From contig CAAEUM010000233.1 of NCBI GenBank assembly GCA_900759225.1, positions 1 to 17,792 of the forward strand: 17,792 bases of DNA. Reading direction: 5' to 3'. Positions within the stretch are counted from its first letter, which is position 1, and every line of letters starts with the position of its first letter. This document shows, one piece after another, positions 6,108 through 15,601 of this stretch. The position numbers were made by a program, and so were the translations under genes. Below the pieces are notes generated by a model. It was given only the letters and a program-made list of their open reading frames with translations. It was not told where the DNA came from and searched no databases. The DNA is from Lachnospiraceae bacterium (GTDB lineage Bacteria > Bacillota > Clostridia > Lachnospirales > Lachnospiraceae).

Positions 6108-7247
6108 TTATTCGCCCACCAGCTCCGCCATCACCTGATTTACCGTTTCCATCTTCTCTGCTCTGTATGCATTGCTTCCGCAGAACAGCAGAGCATTTTC
6201 AATATCCCCCTTTGCCGCATTTACAAGCGCTCTTGTAATGCAATAGGGAATCGTGCGGATGTCACAGTGCTCCAGGCACTGGAAGCAGGAGGTAATAGGA
6301 GGCCTGTTTCCAGCCTTAATCTGTGTTAAGAAGGAATTCATAATAGCCCTGCCAGGCATTCCCACAGGACTCTGTGTGATCACAATATCCTCTTTTTCTG
6401 CCTTCAGATAAGACTCCTTGTAGGCCTCACTGGCGTCACATTCCTCTGTAGTGACAAAACGTGTTCCCACCTGAACGCCCTCTGCCCCAAGCTCAAACTG
6501 GCGCAGTACGTCCTCATGGGTATAAATGCCGCCTGCTGTGACAACCGGAATATGCTTTCCATATTTCTCGCCGTATTCCTTCACGACCTCCATAATGGAC
6601 TTTACTTCCTGCTCATAAGCTTCACGCTCATAGGTTGCAGCTGTATCTGCTGTGTCAGCCCCGTACTTAGACAGCTGTTCTCTTGAAAATCCAAGGTGGC
6701 CGCCTGCCAGAGGCCCTTCCACAACAACCAGATCCGGCGCTGTGTGTCCCTTTCTATCCCAGAGCTTACAGATAACCATGGCAGACTTCGCAGTTGATAC
6801 AATGGGAGCCAGCTTAATGCGGCGCACCGGAAGGCGCTTTCCCGCTGCCGCCAGCTCTGCATAGGCTTCCTCCACATACTGGGGAAGAGATGCAGGAAGG
6901 CCTGCACCGGAGATAATAATGTCCGCTCCCGCCTTTACAGCCTCCTTTACCCACAGGGCATAATGCTTTGCCGCCACCATAATATTAAAGCCGATTGCGC
7001 CCTCCGGGGCGATCTCTCTTGCCAGCTCCATTTCCCTGTGGATCGCTCTTGTGTTGGCTTCCACAAAATTTGTGGTAAAATCAGGCTCCTGAAAACCAAT
7101 CTGAGCTGCGGAAATAATGCCCATGCCTCCGGCCTTTGCAACTGCACCTGCAAGACGGTGCAGGCTGATCCCTACACCCATTCCTCCCTGTATTACAGGC
7201 TTTTTCACTACCAAATCCCCGATTACCAATGGTTTTAATTTTTCCAT
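6108..7247 (-). CDS. Nitronate monooxygenase/FabK-like FMN oxidoreductase at the end of the fab operon
   Basis: 379 aa TIM-barrel flavoprotein of the NMO/FabK (2-nitropropane dioxygenase-like) superfamily. The N-terminal VIQGGMGVGIS, the GPLAGGHLG motif with H184 (position of the catalytic histidine in the family), AGGIYTHEDV and GAEGVQVGTRFV mark FMN and phosphate binding. A C-terminal extension contains C321-x2-C324-x3-C328-x7-C336, which plain FabK proteins lack and which could bind metal or an Fe-S cluster (inference). It starts 2 nt after the accDA stop, with its AGGAG inside the end of accDA, so it is co-transcribed and probably translationally coupled. It is the last gene of the operon. 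It may have a lipid-related redox role distinct from FabK, but its function is not established. Confidence 0.85.
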   Translation of the reverse strand: MEKLKPLVIGDLVVKKPVIQGGMGVGISLHRLAGAVAKAGGMGIISAAQIGFQEPDFTTNFVEANTRAIHREMELAREIAPEGAIGFNIMVAAKHYALWVKEAVKAGADIIISGAGLPASLPQYVEEAYAELAAAGKRLPVRRIKLAPIVSTAKSAMVICKLWDRKGHTAPDLVVVEGPLAGGHLGFSREQLSKYGADTADTAATYEREAYEQEVKSIMEVVKEYGEKYGKHIPVVTAGGIYTHEDVLRQFELGAEGVQVGTRFVTTEECDASEAYKESYLKAEKEDIVITQSPVGMPGRAIMNSFLTQIKAGNRPPITSCFQCLEHCDIRTIPYCITRALVNAAKGDIENALLFCGSNAYRAEKMETVNQVMAELVGE

Positions 7248-7249
7248 TT

Positions 7250-8989
7250 CTACATTCTCCTAAATCTTTTGTAGCGGCGCTCTGTCAGCTCCCGGATTTC
7301 CATTCCCCGGTACGTTTCAAAAAACTCTGCCATGGCCTTATCCATGTAAGATGCCAGCTCAGGAAGGGTTTCCGCACAGGCAGGTTCCTTTTCCGGGATA
7401 ATCTGCTCAATCAATCCCAGCTCCTTCAGATCCCCGGCTGTCACCTTCATAACCTTTGCAGCCTCCGGCGCCTTCTTGCTGTCCTTATAAAGGATGGAGG
7501 CAAATCCCTCCGGCGATAAAATCGAATAGATTGCATTTTCCAGCATCCACACTTCATCTGCCACAGCCATAGCCAGCGCGCCGCCGCTTCCGCCTTCACC
7601 GATGACCACAGACAGGATCGGCACCTTCAGATCAGACATTTCAAAAAGGTTCCTTGCAATGGCCTCGCCCTGGCCTCGCTCCTCTGCCTCCAGTCCGCAG
7701 AACGCTCCCGGCGTGTCCACAAAGCACACAACCGGACGTCCGAAGGTTTCCGCCTGCTTCATCAGCCGCAGGGCCTTACGGTAGCCGTCAGGAGAGGGCA
7801 TACCGAAGTTGCGCTTAATATTGTCTTTTGTATTCTTTCCCTTCTGCTGCCCGATGACAGTCACAGGCATACCATGGAAGGACGCAATTCCCCCGATAAT
7901 TGCCCCGTCATCCTTAAAATAACGGTCCCCATGGAATTCCATAAAATCATCAAACAAAAGATTTATATAATCCAATGCTGTGGGGCGGTTGGCTTTTCTG
8001 GAAAGAAGGACTGTATCCCATGCCGTCTTTTCTGTCTTAGAAGCCGAGTCCAGCTCATCCTCAGAGTAATCGGGCGCTGCATCCGTCTTTGCTTCCCCGT
8101 CCTCCGGCAATACATCCGCAGCCGCAGCATCTGCCCGGTGCAGTCTTAAAATGCTTCCGATCACCTGCTTTTGCTCCTGGCGCTCCACGATCTTATCTAC
8201 AAAGCCATGCTCCAGCAAAAACTCTGCCCGCTGGAAGCCCTCCGGAAGCTTCTGACCGATGGTCTGTTCAATGACCCTGGGGCCGGCAAAGCCAATAAGT
8301 GCATTGGGTTCTGCCAGGATAATGTCCCCAAGCATAGCAAAGCTGGCTGTTACGCCTCCGGTTGTGGGATCTGTAAGGACACTGATAAACAGCTGCCCTG
8401 CCTCGTGGTGGCGCTTTAAGGCAGCAGACGTCTTTGCCATCTGCATCAGGGAAACAATCCCCTCCTGCATCCTGGCTCCGCCGGAACAGGCAAACAAGAT
8501 TACCGGAAGCTTTTCCTGAGTAGCGCGCTCCACTGCCTCCGTAATCTTTTCACCTACAACATGGCCCATGCTGCTCATAATGAACCTTGCGTCACAGACC
8601 CCAATAACTGCCGGATTCCCTTCAATACTGCACTTTCCCGTTACAATGGCTTCCTCCAGATGGGTTTTCTCCCTGGTTGCCAGCACCTTGCGCTCATAGC
8701 CCGGGAAATCAAGAGGATTGGAAAATTCCATCTCCCGGTTCCACTCCTCAAAGCTTCCCTCATCCGCCAGCATCTCGATCCGGCGGTAAGCATGCACCCG
8801 GAAATAGCCGCCGCATTTGGGACATACATAGTGATTATTCACTACGTCTTCCACATAGATAGGCTGGCCGCATTTGTTGCATTTACGCCACATTCCCTGA
8901 GGCACAGAAGGCTCTTCTCCCGCCTGTTCCCTGGATATAAATTTCTCATCTATTTTTGTATAGGTTTTTTTAAACATGTTCCGCAGCAT
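7250..8989 (-). CDS. accDA: Fused acetyl-CoA carboxylase carboxyltransferase, beta (AccD) plus alpha (AccA)
   Basis: 579 aa single polypeptide that transfers CO2 from carboxybiotin on AccB to acetyl-CoA, giving malonyl-CoA. Residues 1 to about 285 are AccD, with the four-cysteine zinc ribbon C37/C40/C56/C59 and the carboxyltransferase core ([39 protein letters not shown]). An acidic, alanine-rich linker spans about 286-322. Residues about 323-579 are AccA ([46 protein letters not shown]). The order matches the usual accD-accA gene order, so the fusion probably arose by loss of the intervening stop. The N-terminal helical part of AccA is shortened compared with free AccA. There is no frameshift and no internal stop. 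ATG preceded by AAAGGAA, 29 nt after accC. Confidence 0.95.
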   Translation of the reverse strand: MLRNMFKKTYTKIDEKFISREQAGEEPSVPQGMWRKCNKCGQPIYVEDVVNNHYVCPKCGGYFRVHAYRRIEMLADEGSFEEWNREMEFSNPLDFPGYERKVLATREKTHLEEAIVTGKCSIEGNPAVIGVCDARFIMSSMGHVVGEKITEAVERATQEKLPVILFACSGGARMQEGIVSLMQMAKTSAALKRHHEAGQLFISVLTDPTTGGVTASFAMLGDIILAEPNALIGFAGPRVIEQTIGQKLPEGFQRAEFLLEHGFVDKIVERQEQKQVIGSILRLHRADAAAADVLPEDGEAKTDAAPDYSEDELDSASKTEKTAWDTVLLSRKANRPTALDYINLLFDDFMEFHGDRYFKDDGAIIGGIASFHGMPVTVIGQQKGKNTKDNIKRNFGMPSPDGYRKALRLMKQAETFGRPVVCFVDTPGAFCGLEAEERGQGEAIARNLFEMSDLKVPILSVVIGEGGSGGALAMAVADEVWMLENAIYSILSPEGFASILYKDSKKAPEAAKVMKVTAGDLKELGLIEQIIPEKEPACAETLPELASYMDKAMAEFFETYRGMEIRELTERRYKRFRRM

Positions 8990-9018
8990 AGCAATTTCCT
9001 TTCCTGTGCAGACCTATA

Positions 9019-10371
9019 TCACTTCACATACATCGGAAAATATTTCTCAATAAATCCTGTATCTGTATCACCCTTCTGAAAGGCCTCATTTTCCAGGATC
9101 TCATACTGGAAATTAATATTGGTTTCAATTCCCTCAATAATGACCTCTCCAAGGGCACTGCGCATCTTTGCAATGGCAGACTCCCTGTCCTTATCCCATA
9201 CGATCAGCTTCATCAGCATGGAATCGTAGTTGGCCGGTACCTTGTAATCCCCGTAAATATGGGTATCCACGCGGATGCCGTTTCCCCCAGGCAGATGTAC
9301 GCTGGTAATCTTTCCCGGGCAGGGCATAAAACGCTTTTCCGGATTCTCCGCATTGATGCGGCACTCAATGGCATGGCCCCGGATCACCACATCCTCCTGG
9401 GAGATGCTAAGCGGCTCTCCGGCAGCCACCCGGATCTGCTCCTTGATCAGATCAAGACCAGTCACCTGCTCTGTGACGGGATGCTCCACCTGAATTCGTG
9501 TATTCATTTCCATAAAATAGAAATTTTTGTGCTTATCAAGAAGGAACTCAATGGTTCCTGCATTTTCATAGCCCACTGCCTTGGCCGCCTTCACTGCGGT
9601 TTCGCCCATGGCTGCCCGAAGCTCCGGTGAAATGACGCTGCAGGGCGCTTCCTCCAGAACCTTCTGATGACGTCTCTGAATAGAGCAGTCGCGCTCCCCA
9701 AGATGCACTACATGGCCATGCTTATCTGCCATGATCTGGAATTCCACATGTCTCGGCTTCTCGATATATTTCTCAATATACATGGTGTTATCGGAAAAGC
9801 CCTTTACAGACTCCAGCTGTGCCGCATTGAAATGCTCCGTAAAGTCCTCCTCGCTTCTGGAAATGCGCATTCCCTTTCCGCCGCCGCCGGAGGATGCCTT
9901 TATCATAACAGGGAAGCCGATTTCCTTTGCCATTTCAAGAGCGTCGGCTGCTGTGTATACAGGCTCCTTGCTTCCCGGAACCACCGGCACACCGGCCTCC
10001 ATCATAGTCTTTCTGGCCTCGGATTTGTTTCCCATGCGGTTGATGATCTCTGCATTGGGGCCGATAAAGGTGATATTGCACTGGGCGCACAGCTTGGCGA
10101 ATCTGGCATTTTCAGATAAAAAACCAAAGCCGGGATGGATGGCATCTGCCTTCATGGCGATTGTTGCTGCCAGAATCCGCTCCATGTTCAGGTAGCTCTG
10201 GCCGGAAGGAGCAGGGCCGATACAGATCGCTTCATCTGCCAGCATGGTATGAAGGCTGTCCTTATCTGCCTCGGAATACACAGCAACCGTCCTGATGCCC
10301 ATTTCCCTGCAGGCCCTGATAATGCGCACTGCGATCTCGCCGCGGTTGGCAATCAAAATTTTGTTAAACAT
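9019..10371 (-). CDS. accC: Biotin carboxylase subunit of acetyl-CoA carboxylase
   Basis: 450 aa, normal for AccC. It uses ATP and bicarbonate to carboxylate the biotin on AccB. ATP-grasp landmarks are visible: N-terminal KILIANRGEIAVRIIRACRE, the glycine-rich lid ASSGGGGKGMR near 165-175, EKYIEKPRHVEFQ, RDCSIQRRHQK, and the active-site EMNTRIQVEHPVTE. The closing domain includes HAIECRINAENPE and DSMLMKLIVW. The ATG follows AAGGAGA and lies 10 nt after fabZ. It forms one enzyme with AccB (two genes upstream) and AccDA (immediately downstream). Confidence 0.97.
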   Translation of the reverse strand: MFNKILIANRGEIAVRIIRACREMGIRTVAVYSEADKDSLHTMLADEAICIGPAPSGQSYLNMERILAATIAMKADAIHPGFGFLSENARFAKLCAQCNITFIGPNAEIINRMGNKSEARKTMMEAGVPVVPGSKEPVYTAADALEMAKEIGFPVMIKASSGGGGKGMRISRSEEDFTEHFNAAQLESVKGFSDNTMYIEKYIEKPRHVEFQIMADKHGHVVHLGERDCSIQRRHQKVLEEAPCSVISPELRAAMGETAVKAAKAVGYENAGTIEFLLDKHKNFYFMEMNTRIQVEHPVTEQVTGLDLIKEQIRVAAGEPLSISQEDVVIRGHAIECRINAENPEKRFMPCPGKITSVHLPGGNGIRVDTHIYGDYKVPANYDSMLMKLIVWDKDRESAIAKMRSALGEVIIEGIETNINFQYEILENEAFQKGDTDTGFIEKYFPMYVK

Positions 10372-10381
10372 CCGCTTCTCC

Positions 10382-10807
10382 TTATCCTACCATAAAGGTC
10401 AGCTCTGCACTGACAGCCACTTTTCCGTCCACAGTGGCAACTGCACGGCCAATACCAACAGGCCCCTTCTTCTTAATGATTTCACATTCCAGTCTCAGGC
10501 GATCCCCCGGTACTACCTTATGTTTAAATTTCGCCTTGTCAATGCCTCCAAAATAAGCAATCTTACCCTTCATTTCCTCCAGGGACAAAATAGCAACTGC
10601 ACCAGTCTGTGCCAGCGCCTCGATCATCAGCACACCCGGCATTACCGGCTCCTGCGGAAAATGGCCCCTGAAAAAAGGCTCATCATAGGTGATAGATTTA
10701 TATCCTACTGCCCTTACACCTGGCTCCAGCTCCTCAATGCAGTCTACTAAAAGGAATGGATGCCTGTGAGGGATGATCTCCTGAATTTCCTTAATTCCCA
10801 TTAACAT
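10382..10807 (-). CDS. fabZ: 3-hydroxyacyl-ACP dehydratase FabZ
   Basis: 141 aa hot-dog-fold dehydratase that removes water from 3-hydroxyacyl-ACP during elongation. HRHPFLLVD near the start and [22 protein letters not shown] hold the catalytic histidine (H49) and glutamate (E63). Length is typical. The first ATG (10807) has AAGGAGG 8 nt upstream and is preferred over the second in-frame ATG two codons later. It lies between accB and accC with gaps of 14 and 10 nt. It is the only dehydratase in the operon. No FabA or FabM-like isomerase is seen here, so how unsaturated chains are made is not shown by this window. Confidence 0.96.
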   Translation of the reverse strand: MLMGIKEIQEIIPHRHPFLLVDCIEELEPGVRAVGYKSITYDEPFFRGHFPQEPVMPGVLMIEALAQTGAVAILSLEEMKGKIAYFGGIDKAKFKHKVVPGDRLRLECEIIKKKGPVGIGRAVATVDGKVAVSAELTFMVG

Positions 10808-10821
10808 TGGTTATTTCCTCC

Positions 10822-11307
10822 TTATTTAATGCGGAACAGCGGCTGCCCGTACTCTACGATCTCCTCATTTCCAACTAAGATTGCTTCCACAACGCCGTCA
10901 TATTCGCTTTCAATCTCATTCATCAGCTTCATTGCTTCAATGATCCCAAGTACCTGCCCCTTCTTTACCCTGTCGCCTTCCTTTACAAAAGGAGCTGCGT
11001 CCGGAGCGGAGGAAGCATAAAAGGTTCCCACAAGAGGGGACACGATCACATTGTCAGAGGCAATATCTGCTGCAGGTGCAGGAGCTGCTGCTGTCTGCTG
11101 TGCTGCAGCCGGTGCTAAAACCGGCACAGCCTGCTGAAGGCTCTCACTCTGAAGGGAGGCCGGAGCTGCCTGAACAGCAGTCACAAACTGAGGTGCTTCC
11201 TGCTTACGCTTTAAGGAAAGCTTTACTCCGTCCTCCTCCAGCTCCAGGCTGGTAAGGCCGTTTTCTGCCACTGCCTTTGCCAGGGCGATAATCTCATCTA
11301 TTTTCAT
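10822..11307 (-). CDS. accB: Biotin carboxyl carrier protein of acetyl-CoA carboxylase
   Basis: 161 aa. Its C-terminal biotinyl domain (about 85-161) carries the biotin-acceptor motif EAMKLMNEI with the modified lysine at K127. The N-terminal helix (residues 1-35) is followed by an alanine/proline/glutamine-rich flexible linker (about 45-82), typical of BCCPs and allowing the domain to swing between AccC and AccDA. A purine-rich AAAGGGAGA site precedes the ATG. It lies 18 nt after fabF and 14 nt before fabZ, the standard clostridial order. The biotin ligase is not in the window. Confidence 0.96.
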   Translation of the reverse strand: MKIDEIIALAKAVAENGLTSLELEEDGVKLSLKRKQEAPQFVTAVQAAPASLQSESLQQAVPVLAPAAAQQTAAAPAPAADIASDNVIVSPLVGTFYASSAPDAAPFVKEGDRVKKGQVLGIIEAMKLMNEIESEYDGVVEAILVGNEEIVEYGQPLFRIK

Positions 11308-11325
11308 CCTGTTCTCCCTTTCCCC

Positions 11326-12564
11326 TTATTCGGTGAATTTCTTCACAACCAGGCTGGCATTGTGTCCGCCAAATCCCAGAGAGTTGCTGATAGCATAATT
11401 TACTTCCATCGGAATTCCTGCATTTGGAACATAATCCAGGTCACACTCCTCATCCGGTACCTGAAGCCCCATGGTGCCATGGACAAAGCCGTCCTCAATG
11501 GACTTGACACATGCAATAAACTCCACGCCGCCGGCAGCGCCTAAGAGATGTCCGATCATGGACTTGGTAGAGCTGATCTTTACTTCCTTTGCGTGCTCAC
11601 CAAGAGCCAGCTTAATGGCCTTTGTCTCAAAGAGGTCATTGTGATGGGTTCCGGTTCCATGTGCATTGATGTAATCCACCTGCTCCGGCGTAATGCCTGC
11701 ATCCTTCATGGCAAATTCCATTGCCTTTGCTGCACCGCTTCCATCCTCTGCAGGGGAAGTAATGTGGTAAGCATCGCTGGTTGCGCCGTAGCCTACGATC
11801 TCAGCCAGGATTTTTGCGCCTCTGGCCTGTGCATGCTCCAGGGACTCTAAAACTACAACGCCGGAGCCCTCGCCCATTACAAAGCCGTTCCGCTCCTTGT
11901 CGAAAGGAATGGAAGCCCTCATTGGATCCTCGCTGCTGCTGAGTGCAGTCAGAGCAGCAAAACCGGCAATCCCGATCGGGGTGATGCTGGCCTCTGTACC
12001 GCCTGCTACCATAATATCTGCCTCGCCATACTGGATGGAGCGGAAAGCCTCGCCAATGGAATGGGTTCCGGTTGCGCAGGCTGTAACCACATTAATGCTC
12101 TTTCCCTTTAAGCCAAACTGGATGGATACATTTCCTGCTGCCATGTTGCTTATCATCATAGGCACCAGAAGCGGGTTTACACGGCTTGGCCCTTTTTCAT
12201 GAAGCTTTCTCACATCACGCTCCACTGCCTGTAAGGAACCGATACCGGAGCCAAGGCTTACGCCTGCCATATAAGGATCTTCCTTCTCCATGTCAATACC
12301 GGACTGCTCTAATGCCTGCTTGGAAGCAGCCACTGCAAACTGAGTAAAGCGCTCCATGCGGCGAGCTGCCTTTGCATCCACATAGTCCTTGGGTTCAAAA
12401 TCCTTTACCTCTGCAGCCAGCTTGCACTTAAAATCAGCTGTATCAAAGCAGGTAATGGGTGCGATCCCCACAGTTCCTTCCTTCAGGCTCTTCCAGTAAC
12501 TTTCCACATCTGTTCCGATAGGAGTGATCGCTCCCATACCAGTTATCACTACTCTTCTCTTCAT
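11326..12564 (-). CDS. fabF: 3-oxoacyl-ACP synthase II (KAS II)
   Basis: 412 aa condensing enzyme that extends acyl-ACP with malonyl-ACP. The Cys-His-His triad is visible: C163 in VVTACATGTHS, H302 in NAHGTGTHHND, and H339 in SMIGHLLGAAG. The N-terminal RRVVITGMGAITPIG and the C-terminal NSLGFGGHNAS are typical of FabF. It lies 14 nt after fabG. No FabB-type paralogue is in the window, so this enzyme may carry all elongation condensations. ATG preceded by AAAGGAGC. Confidence 0.97.
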   Translation of the reverse strand: MKRRVVITGMGAITPIGTDVESYWKSLKEGTVGIAPITCFDTADFKCKLAAEVKDFEPKDYVDAKAARRMERFTQFAVAASKQALEQSGIDMEKEDPYMAGVSLGSGIGSLQAVERDVRKLHEKGPSRVNPLLVPMMISNMAAGNVSIQFGLKGKSINVVTACATGTHSIGEAFRSIQYGEADIMVAGGTEASITPIGIAGFAALTALSSSEDPMRASIPFDKERNGFVMGEGSGVVVLESLEHAQARGAKILAEIVGYGATSDAYHITSPAEDGSGAAKAMEFAMKDAGITPEQVDYINAHGTGTHHNDLFETKAIKLALGEHAKEVKISSTKSMIGHLLGAAGGVEFIACVKSIEDGFVHGTMGLQVPDEECDLDYVPNAGIPMEVNYAISNSLGFGGHNASLVVKKFTE

Positions 12565-12578
12565 TGTTCTATGCTCCT

Positions 12579-13319
12579 TTACATTGCCATGCCGCCGTCT
12601 ACACTAAGTACCTGTCCTGTAATATAACGTGCATCCTCAGATGCCAGGAATGCAACTGCATTTGCAATATCCTGTGTCTCCCCAAACACCTTCATTGGGA
12701 TCTTCTCTGTAGCTGCCGCCTTTACGCTGTCGCTTAACACATCCGTCATTTCTGTTTTAATAAAGCCGGGAGCCACTGCATTTACAGTAATACCGCGGCT
12801 TGCCAGCTCCCTTGCAGCAGATTTTGTAAGTCCGATGACACCGGCCTTGGCTGCGCAGTAATTTGCCTGTCCTGCATTTCCCAAAACACCGGATACAGAA
12901 GAAATATTAATGATCCGTCCGGATCTCTGCTTTAACATCTGGCGGGAAATATGCTTGATACAGTTAAATACACCCTTTAAATTGGTCTGGATCACTGCGT
13001 CAAAGTCCTCCTCGGACATCTTCATCAGAAGATTGTCCCTTGTGATTCCCGCATTGTTTACCAGGATATCCAGACGTCCGTATCTGGAAACAATGTCATC
13101 CAGCATGGCCTTGCAGCTGTCAAAGTCTGCTACGCTGCACTGAATGGCCTCCGCCTTTCCTCCTGCTGCCTCGATCTCCTTCACAACCTCCTCTGCCTTC
13201 GCCGCAGAGCCGTTGTAATTGACAATTACCTGTGCGCCTCTTGCTGCCAGTGTAATAGCGATCTGACGTCCGATTCCCCTGCTTGCACCTGTTACAAGTG
13301 CGATTTTTCCTTCCAGCAT
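12579..13319 (-). CDS. fabG: 3-oxoacyl-ACP reductase FabG
   Basis: 246 aa short-chain dehydrogenase that reduces 3-oxoacyl-ACP with NADPH. The nucleotide motif TGASRGIG is at 10-17, NNAG at 88-91, the catalytic serine at S141 (INISSVSG), and Tyr/Lys at Y154 and K158 (YCAAK). The C-terminus ([25 protein letters not shown]) is the FabG signature. Only one base separates it from the fabD stop, and its ribosome site AAGGAGGAG lies inside the end of fabD, so the two are probably translationally coupled. Confidence 0.97.
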   Translation of the reverse strand: MLEGKIALVTGASRGIGRQIAITLAARGAQVIVNYNGSAAKAEEVVKEIEAAGGKAEAIQCSVADFDSCKAMLDDIVSRYGRLDILVNNAGITRDNLLMKMSEEDFDAVIQTNLKGVFNCIKHISRQMLKQRSGRIINISSVSGVLGNAGQANYCAAKAGVIGLTKSAARELASRGITVNAVAPGFIKTEMTDVLSDSVKAAATEKIPMKVFGETQDIANAVAFLASEDARYITGQVLSVDGGMAM

Positions 13320-13320
13320 C

Positions 13321-14250
13321 CTACTGCTCCTCCTTCAGCGCTTCTGTGACCTTCTCAATATCCTCCAGCTTCTCCACATTGAATGTCCGCACATTGCGGT
13401 CAATCTTCCGCATAAAGCCAGTCAGTGTCTTTCCCGGGCCGATTTCAATAAAGGTGTCTACGCCGTCTGCCAGCATAGCCTCCACACTCTGCTGCCAGCG
13501 CACTGACGAGGATACCTGCTTTGTAAGAAGCTCCTTTACTTCCTTCTCATCCCGTACATACTGGGCATTTACATTTGCTACATATGGGATTTTGGGAGCA
13601 TGGACCTGCACGCCCTCAAGCACCTTTGCAAGCTTCTCTCCCGCCTCTGTGAGCATACCGGAATGGAAGGGCCCGCTTACATTTAACATAAGCGTCCGCT
13701 TTGCCCCTGCTTCCTTTAACAGCTCACATGCCTTTGCAACGGCTTCTTTTTCACCGGAAATAACAATCTGGCCCGGGCAGTTATAGTTTGCGATCCATAC
13801 GCCTTCAACCGGCGCGATCACTTCCTCGATCACAGAAGCATCCAGAGCCAGCACTGCTGCCATAGCGCCCACACCTACAGGCACAGCCTCCTGCATCAGG
13901 ATTCCTCTCTGACGCACCGTAGAAATTGCGTCCTCCTCGCTGAGAACGCCGGCTGCTGCCAGTGCGCAGTATTCACCAAGGCTTAAGCCTGCCGTTACAT
14001 CCGGCTTTACCCCATGCTCCATCAGCACCTTCATCATGGCAATGCTGGTGGTTACCATCGCTGCCTGGGTATATTCCGTAATATCCAGCCTGTCATTTTC
14101 CTCAAAGCAAAGCTCCGGTACAGAAAAGCCTAAAAGCTCTGTCGCCTTGTCAAATACCTGCTTTCCCGCTGCTGTATGCTCATAAAAATCTTTTCCCATG
14201 CCGCAGGCCTGTGCGCCCTGGCCCGGGAAGATAAATGCAATCTTACTCAT
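13321..14250 (-). CDS. fabD: Malonyl-CoA:ACP transacylase
   Basis: 309 aa, family length. It moves malonyl from CoA to ACP. The oxyanion-forming GQGAQ motif is at 10-14, the nucleophile S90 in GLSLGEY, and the catalytic H196 in GPFHSGML. The conserved [12 protein letters not shown] is near the C-terminus. ATG preceded by AGAGGAGC, 26 nt after fabK; it is followed by fabG at 1 nt. A normal single-domain enzyme with no sign of truncation. Confidence 0.97.
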   Translation of the reverse strand: MSKIAFIFPGQGAQACGMGKDFYEHTAAGKQVFDKATELLGFSVPELCFEENDRLDITEYTQAAMVTTSIAMMKVLMEHGVKPDVTAGLSLGEYCALAAAGVLSEEDAISTVRQRGILMQEAVPVGVGAMAAVLALDASVIEEVIAPVEGVWIANYNCPGQIVISGEKEAVAKACELLKEAGAKRTLMLNVSGPFHSGMLTEAGEKLAKVLEGVQVHAPKIPYVANVNAQYVRDEKEVKELLTKQVSSSVRWQQSVEAMLADGVDTFIEIGPGKTLTGFMRKIDRNVRTFNVEKLEDIEKVTEALKEEQ

Positions 14251-14276
14251 GTTTTTGCTCCTCTTCTACTGCCTGA

Positions 14277-15200
14277 TCATCGTCCCAAAAGTGCAGATGC
14301 CTGCTGCATCATTTCCTCGATCATCTCTTTGCAGCTCTGTTCCTTTGAGATCATGCCTGCGATCTGTCCTGCCATGAGAGTTCCGTTCTTTACGTCGCCC
14401 TCCTGGACAGCCTTGCGGAGTGCCCCAAGGGTCAGGTACTCCAGCTCCTCAAAGCTCTTTCCCTCCTGCTCCAGCTTAATGTACTCCCGGGTCATCTGGT
14501 TGCGCAGACAGCGCACCGGATGTCCATGGCTGCGTCCTGTAACCGTAGAATCAATATCCTTCGCTTTAATAATGCGCTCTTTATAGTTGTCATGGACAAT
14601 GGATTCCTTCGCAACTACAAACCGGGTACCCATCTGTACTGCCTCTGCTCCCAGCATAAATGCAGCGGCGATGCCTCTGCCGTCTCCAATGCCTCCGGCT
14701 GCAATGACGGGAATCGAGACAGCGTCTGCAACCTGAGGAACAAGTGTCATGGTCGTCTGCTCCCCGATATGGCCTCCGGATTCCATTCCCTCTGCCACAA
14801 CTGCATCAGCACCGTACTTTTCCATACGCTTTGCCAGTGCTACAGAGGCAACCACAGGGATTACCCTGATTCCTGCTGACTTCCACATTTCCATATATTT
14901 TTCCGGATTCCCGGCACCGGTTGTCACAACCTTAATGCCTTCCTCAACCACTACCTTTGCTACATCCTCTGCATGAGGGCTTAACAGCATAACATTTACG
15001 CCAAACGGCTTATCCGTCAGCTCCCTGGCCTTGCGGATCTCTTCTCTTACCACCTCGCCCGGAGCATTGGCCCCTCCGATCAGTCCAAGACCTCCGGCCT
15101 CAGATACTGCCGCTGCCAGGTGATGCTCAGCCACCCAGGCCATACCTCCCTGGATAATCGGATATTCGATTCCCAACATTTCTGTTATTCTTGTTTTCAT
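14277..15200 (-). CDS. fabK: Enoyl-ACP reductase II (FMN-dependent)
   Basis: 307 aa flavoprotein that does the last reduction of each elongation cycle; its presence in place of FabI predicts triclosan tolerance. It begins MKTRITEMLGIEYPIIQGGMAW, the canonical FabK start. GGHIGEQTTMTLVPQ carries the catalytic histidine, AGGIGDGRG and GAEAVQMGTRFV bind FMN phosphate, and HPVRCLRN is in the C-terminal part. I chose the ATG at 15200. An in-frame TTG at 15206, only 5 nt after GGAGGT, is better spaced and would add two residues, so the true start is uncertain by two codons. It is separated from acpP by 120 nt containing a terminator-like hairpin. It is the first gene of the tightly packed fabK-to-NMO block. 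Confidence 0.95.
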   Translation of the reverse strand: MKTRITEMLGIEYPIIQGGMAWVAEHHLAAAVSEAGGLGLIGGANAPGEVVREEIRKARELTDKPFGVNVMLLSPHAEDVAKVVVEEGIKVVTTGAGNPEKYMEMWKSAGIRVIPVVASVALAKRMEKYGADAVVAEGMESGGHIGEQTTMTLVPQVADAVSIPVIAAGGIGDGRGIAAAFMLGAEAVQMGTRFVVAKESIVHDNYKERIIKAKDIDSTVTGRSHGHPVRCLRNQMTREYIKLEQEGKSFEELEYLTLGALRKAVQEGDVKNGTLMAGQIAGMISKEQSCKEMIEEMMQQASALLGR

Positions 15201-15251
15201 TTTCAATCTTTACCTCCAGATTTGTACATTCCCGGGCGCCTCCCATATCAC

Positions 15252-15276
15252 AAAAGTCCGGTTTTCCCGGACTTTT
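15252..15276 (-). terminator. Terminator or attenuator hairpin between acpP and fabK
   Basis: Perfect 10-bp arms AAAAGTCCGG (15252-15261) and CCGGACTTTT (15267-15276) with a 5-nt loop. On the transcribed strand the stem ends in TTTT, so it looks like an intrinsic terminator placed inside the operon. Partial termination would leave acpP more abundant than the downstream genes. Confidence 0.7.
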
Positions 15277-15280
15277 ATTG

Positions 15281-15325
15281 GTAACAGTTCCGCCGAGGGG
15301 CAGGCGCTTACCAGCTGTTTTATAT
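15281..15325 (+). repeat. Degenerate dispersed repeat, related to the 16747-16796 hairpin
   Basis: GTAACAGTTC, then GCC, GGGGC and CTGTTTTAT, occur in the same order as in the element at 16747-16796. The right arm is decayed, so the long stem seen in the other copy is mostly lost. It fills the rest of the acpP-fabK gap. Confidence 0.4.
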
Positions 15326-15559
15326 TTAGGCCTCTACACCCTTATTCTTTAAGTAGTTCATAACATCCCCTACCGTAGCCATCTGCTCTAAATCCTCTGC
15401 TGGGATTTCTACAGAATACTCGTCCTCCAGAGCCATAACCAGCTCAAATAAATCCAGGGAATCAGCTCCCAGATCTTCCTTAAAAGAGGAAGCCTCTGTA
15501 ATCGTCTCAGCATCAACGCTTAACTGCTCTGCAATAATTTCTCTCATCTTCTCTAACAT
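15326..15559 (-). CDS. acpP: Acyl carrier protein
   Basis: 77 aa acidic carrier protein. The 4'-phosphopantetheine attachment serine is S34 in [11 protein letters not shown]. The ATG at 15559 has a good AAGGAGAAG site. A longer reading frame extends 20 codons upstream to 15619 but would enter repeat copy B and lacks a ribosome site, so the shorter start is chosen. The gene is flanked by two long gaps (169 and 120 nt), unlike the rest of the operon, with a terminator-like hairpin downstream. This allows separate control of ACP abundance. Confidence 0.97.
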   Translation of the reverse strand: MLEKMREIIAEQLSVDAETITEASSFKEDLGADSLDLFELVMALEDEYSVEIPAEDLEQMATVGDVMNYLKNKGVEA

Positions 15560-15601
15560 AATTTTCTTCTCCTTTTTTGTTATCCTTTTTATACTGTAAA
15601 A

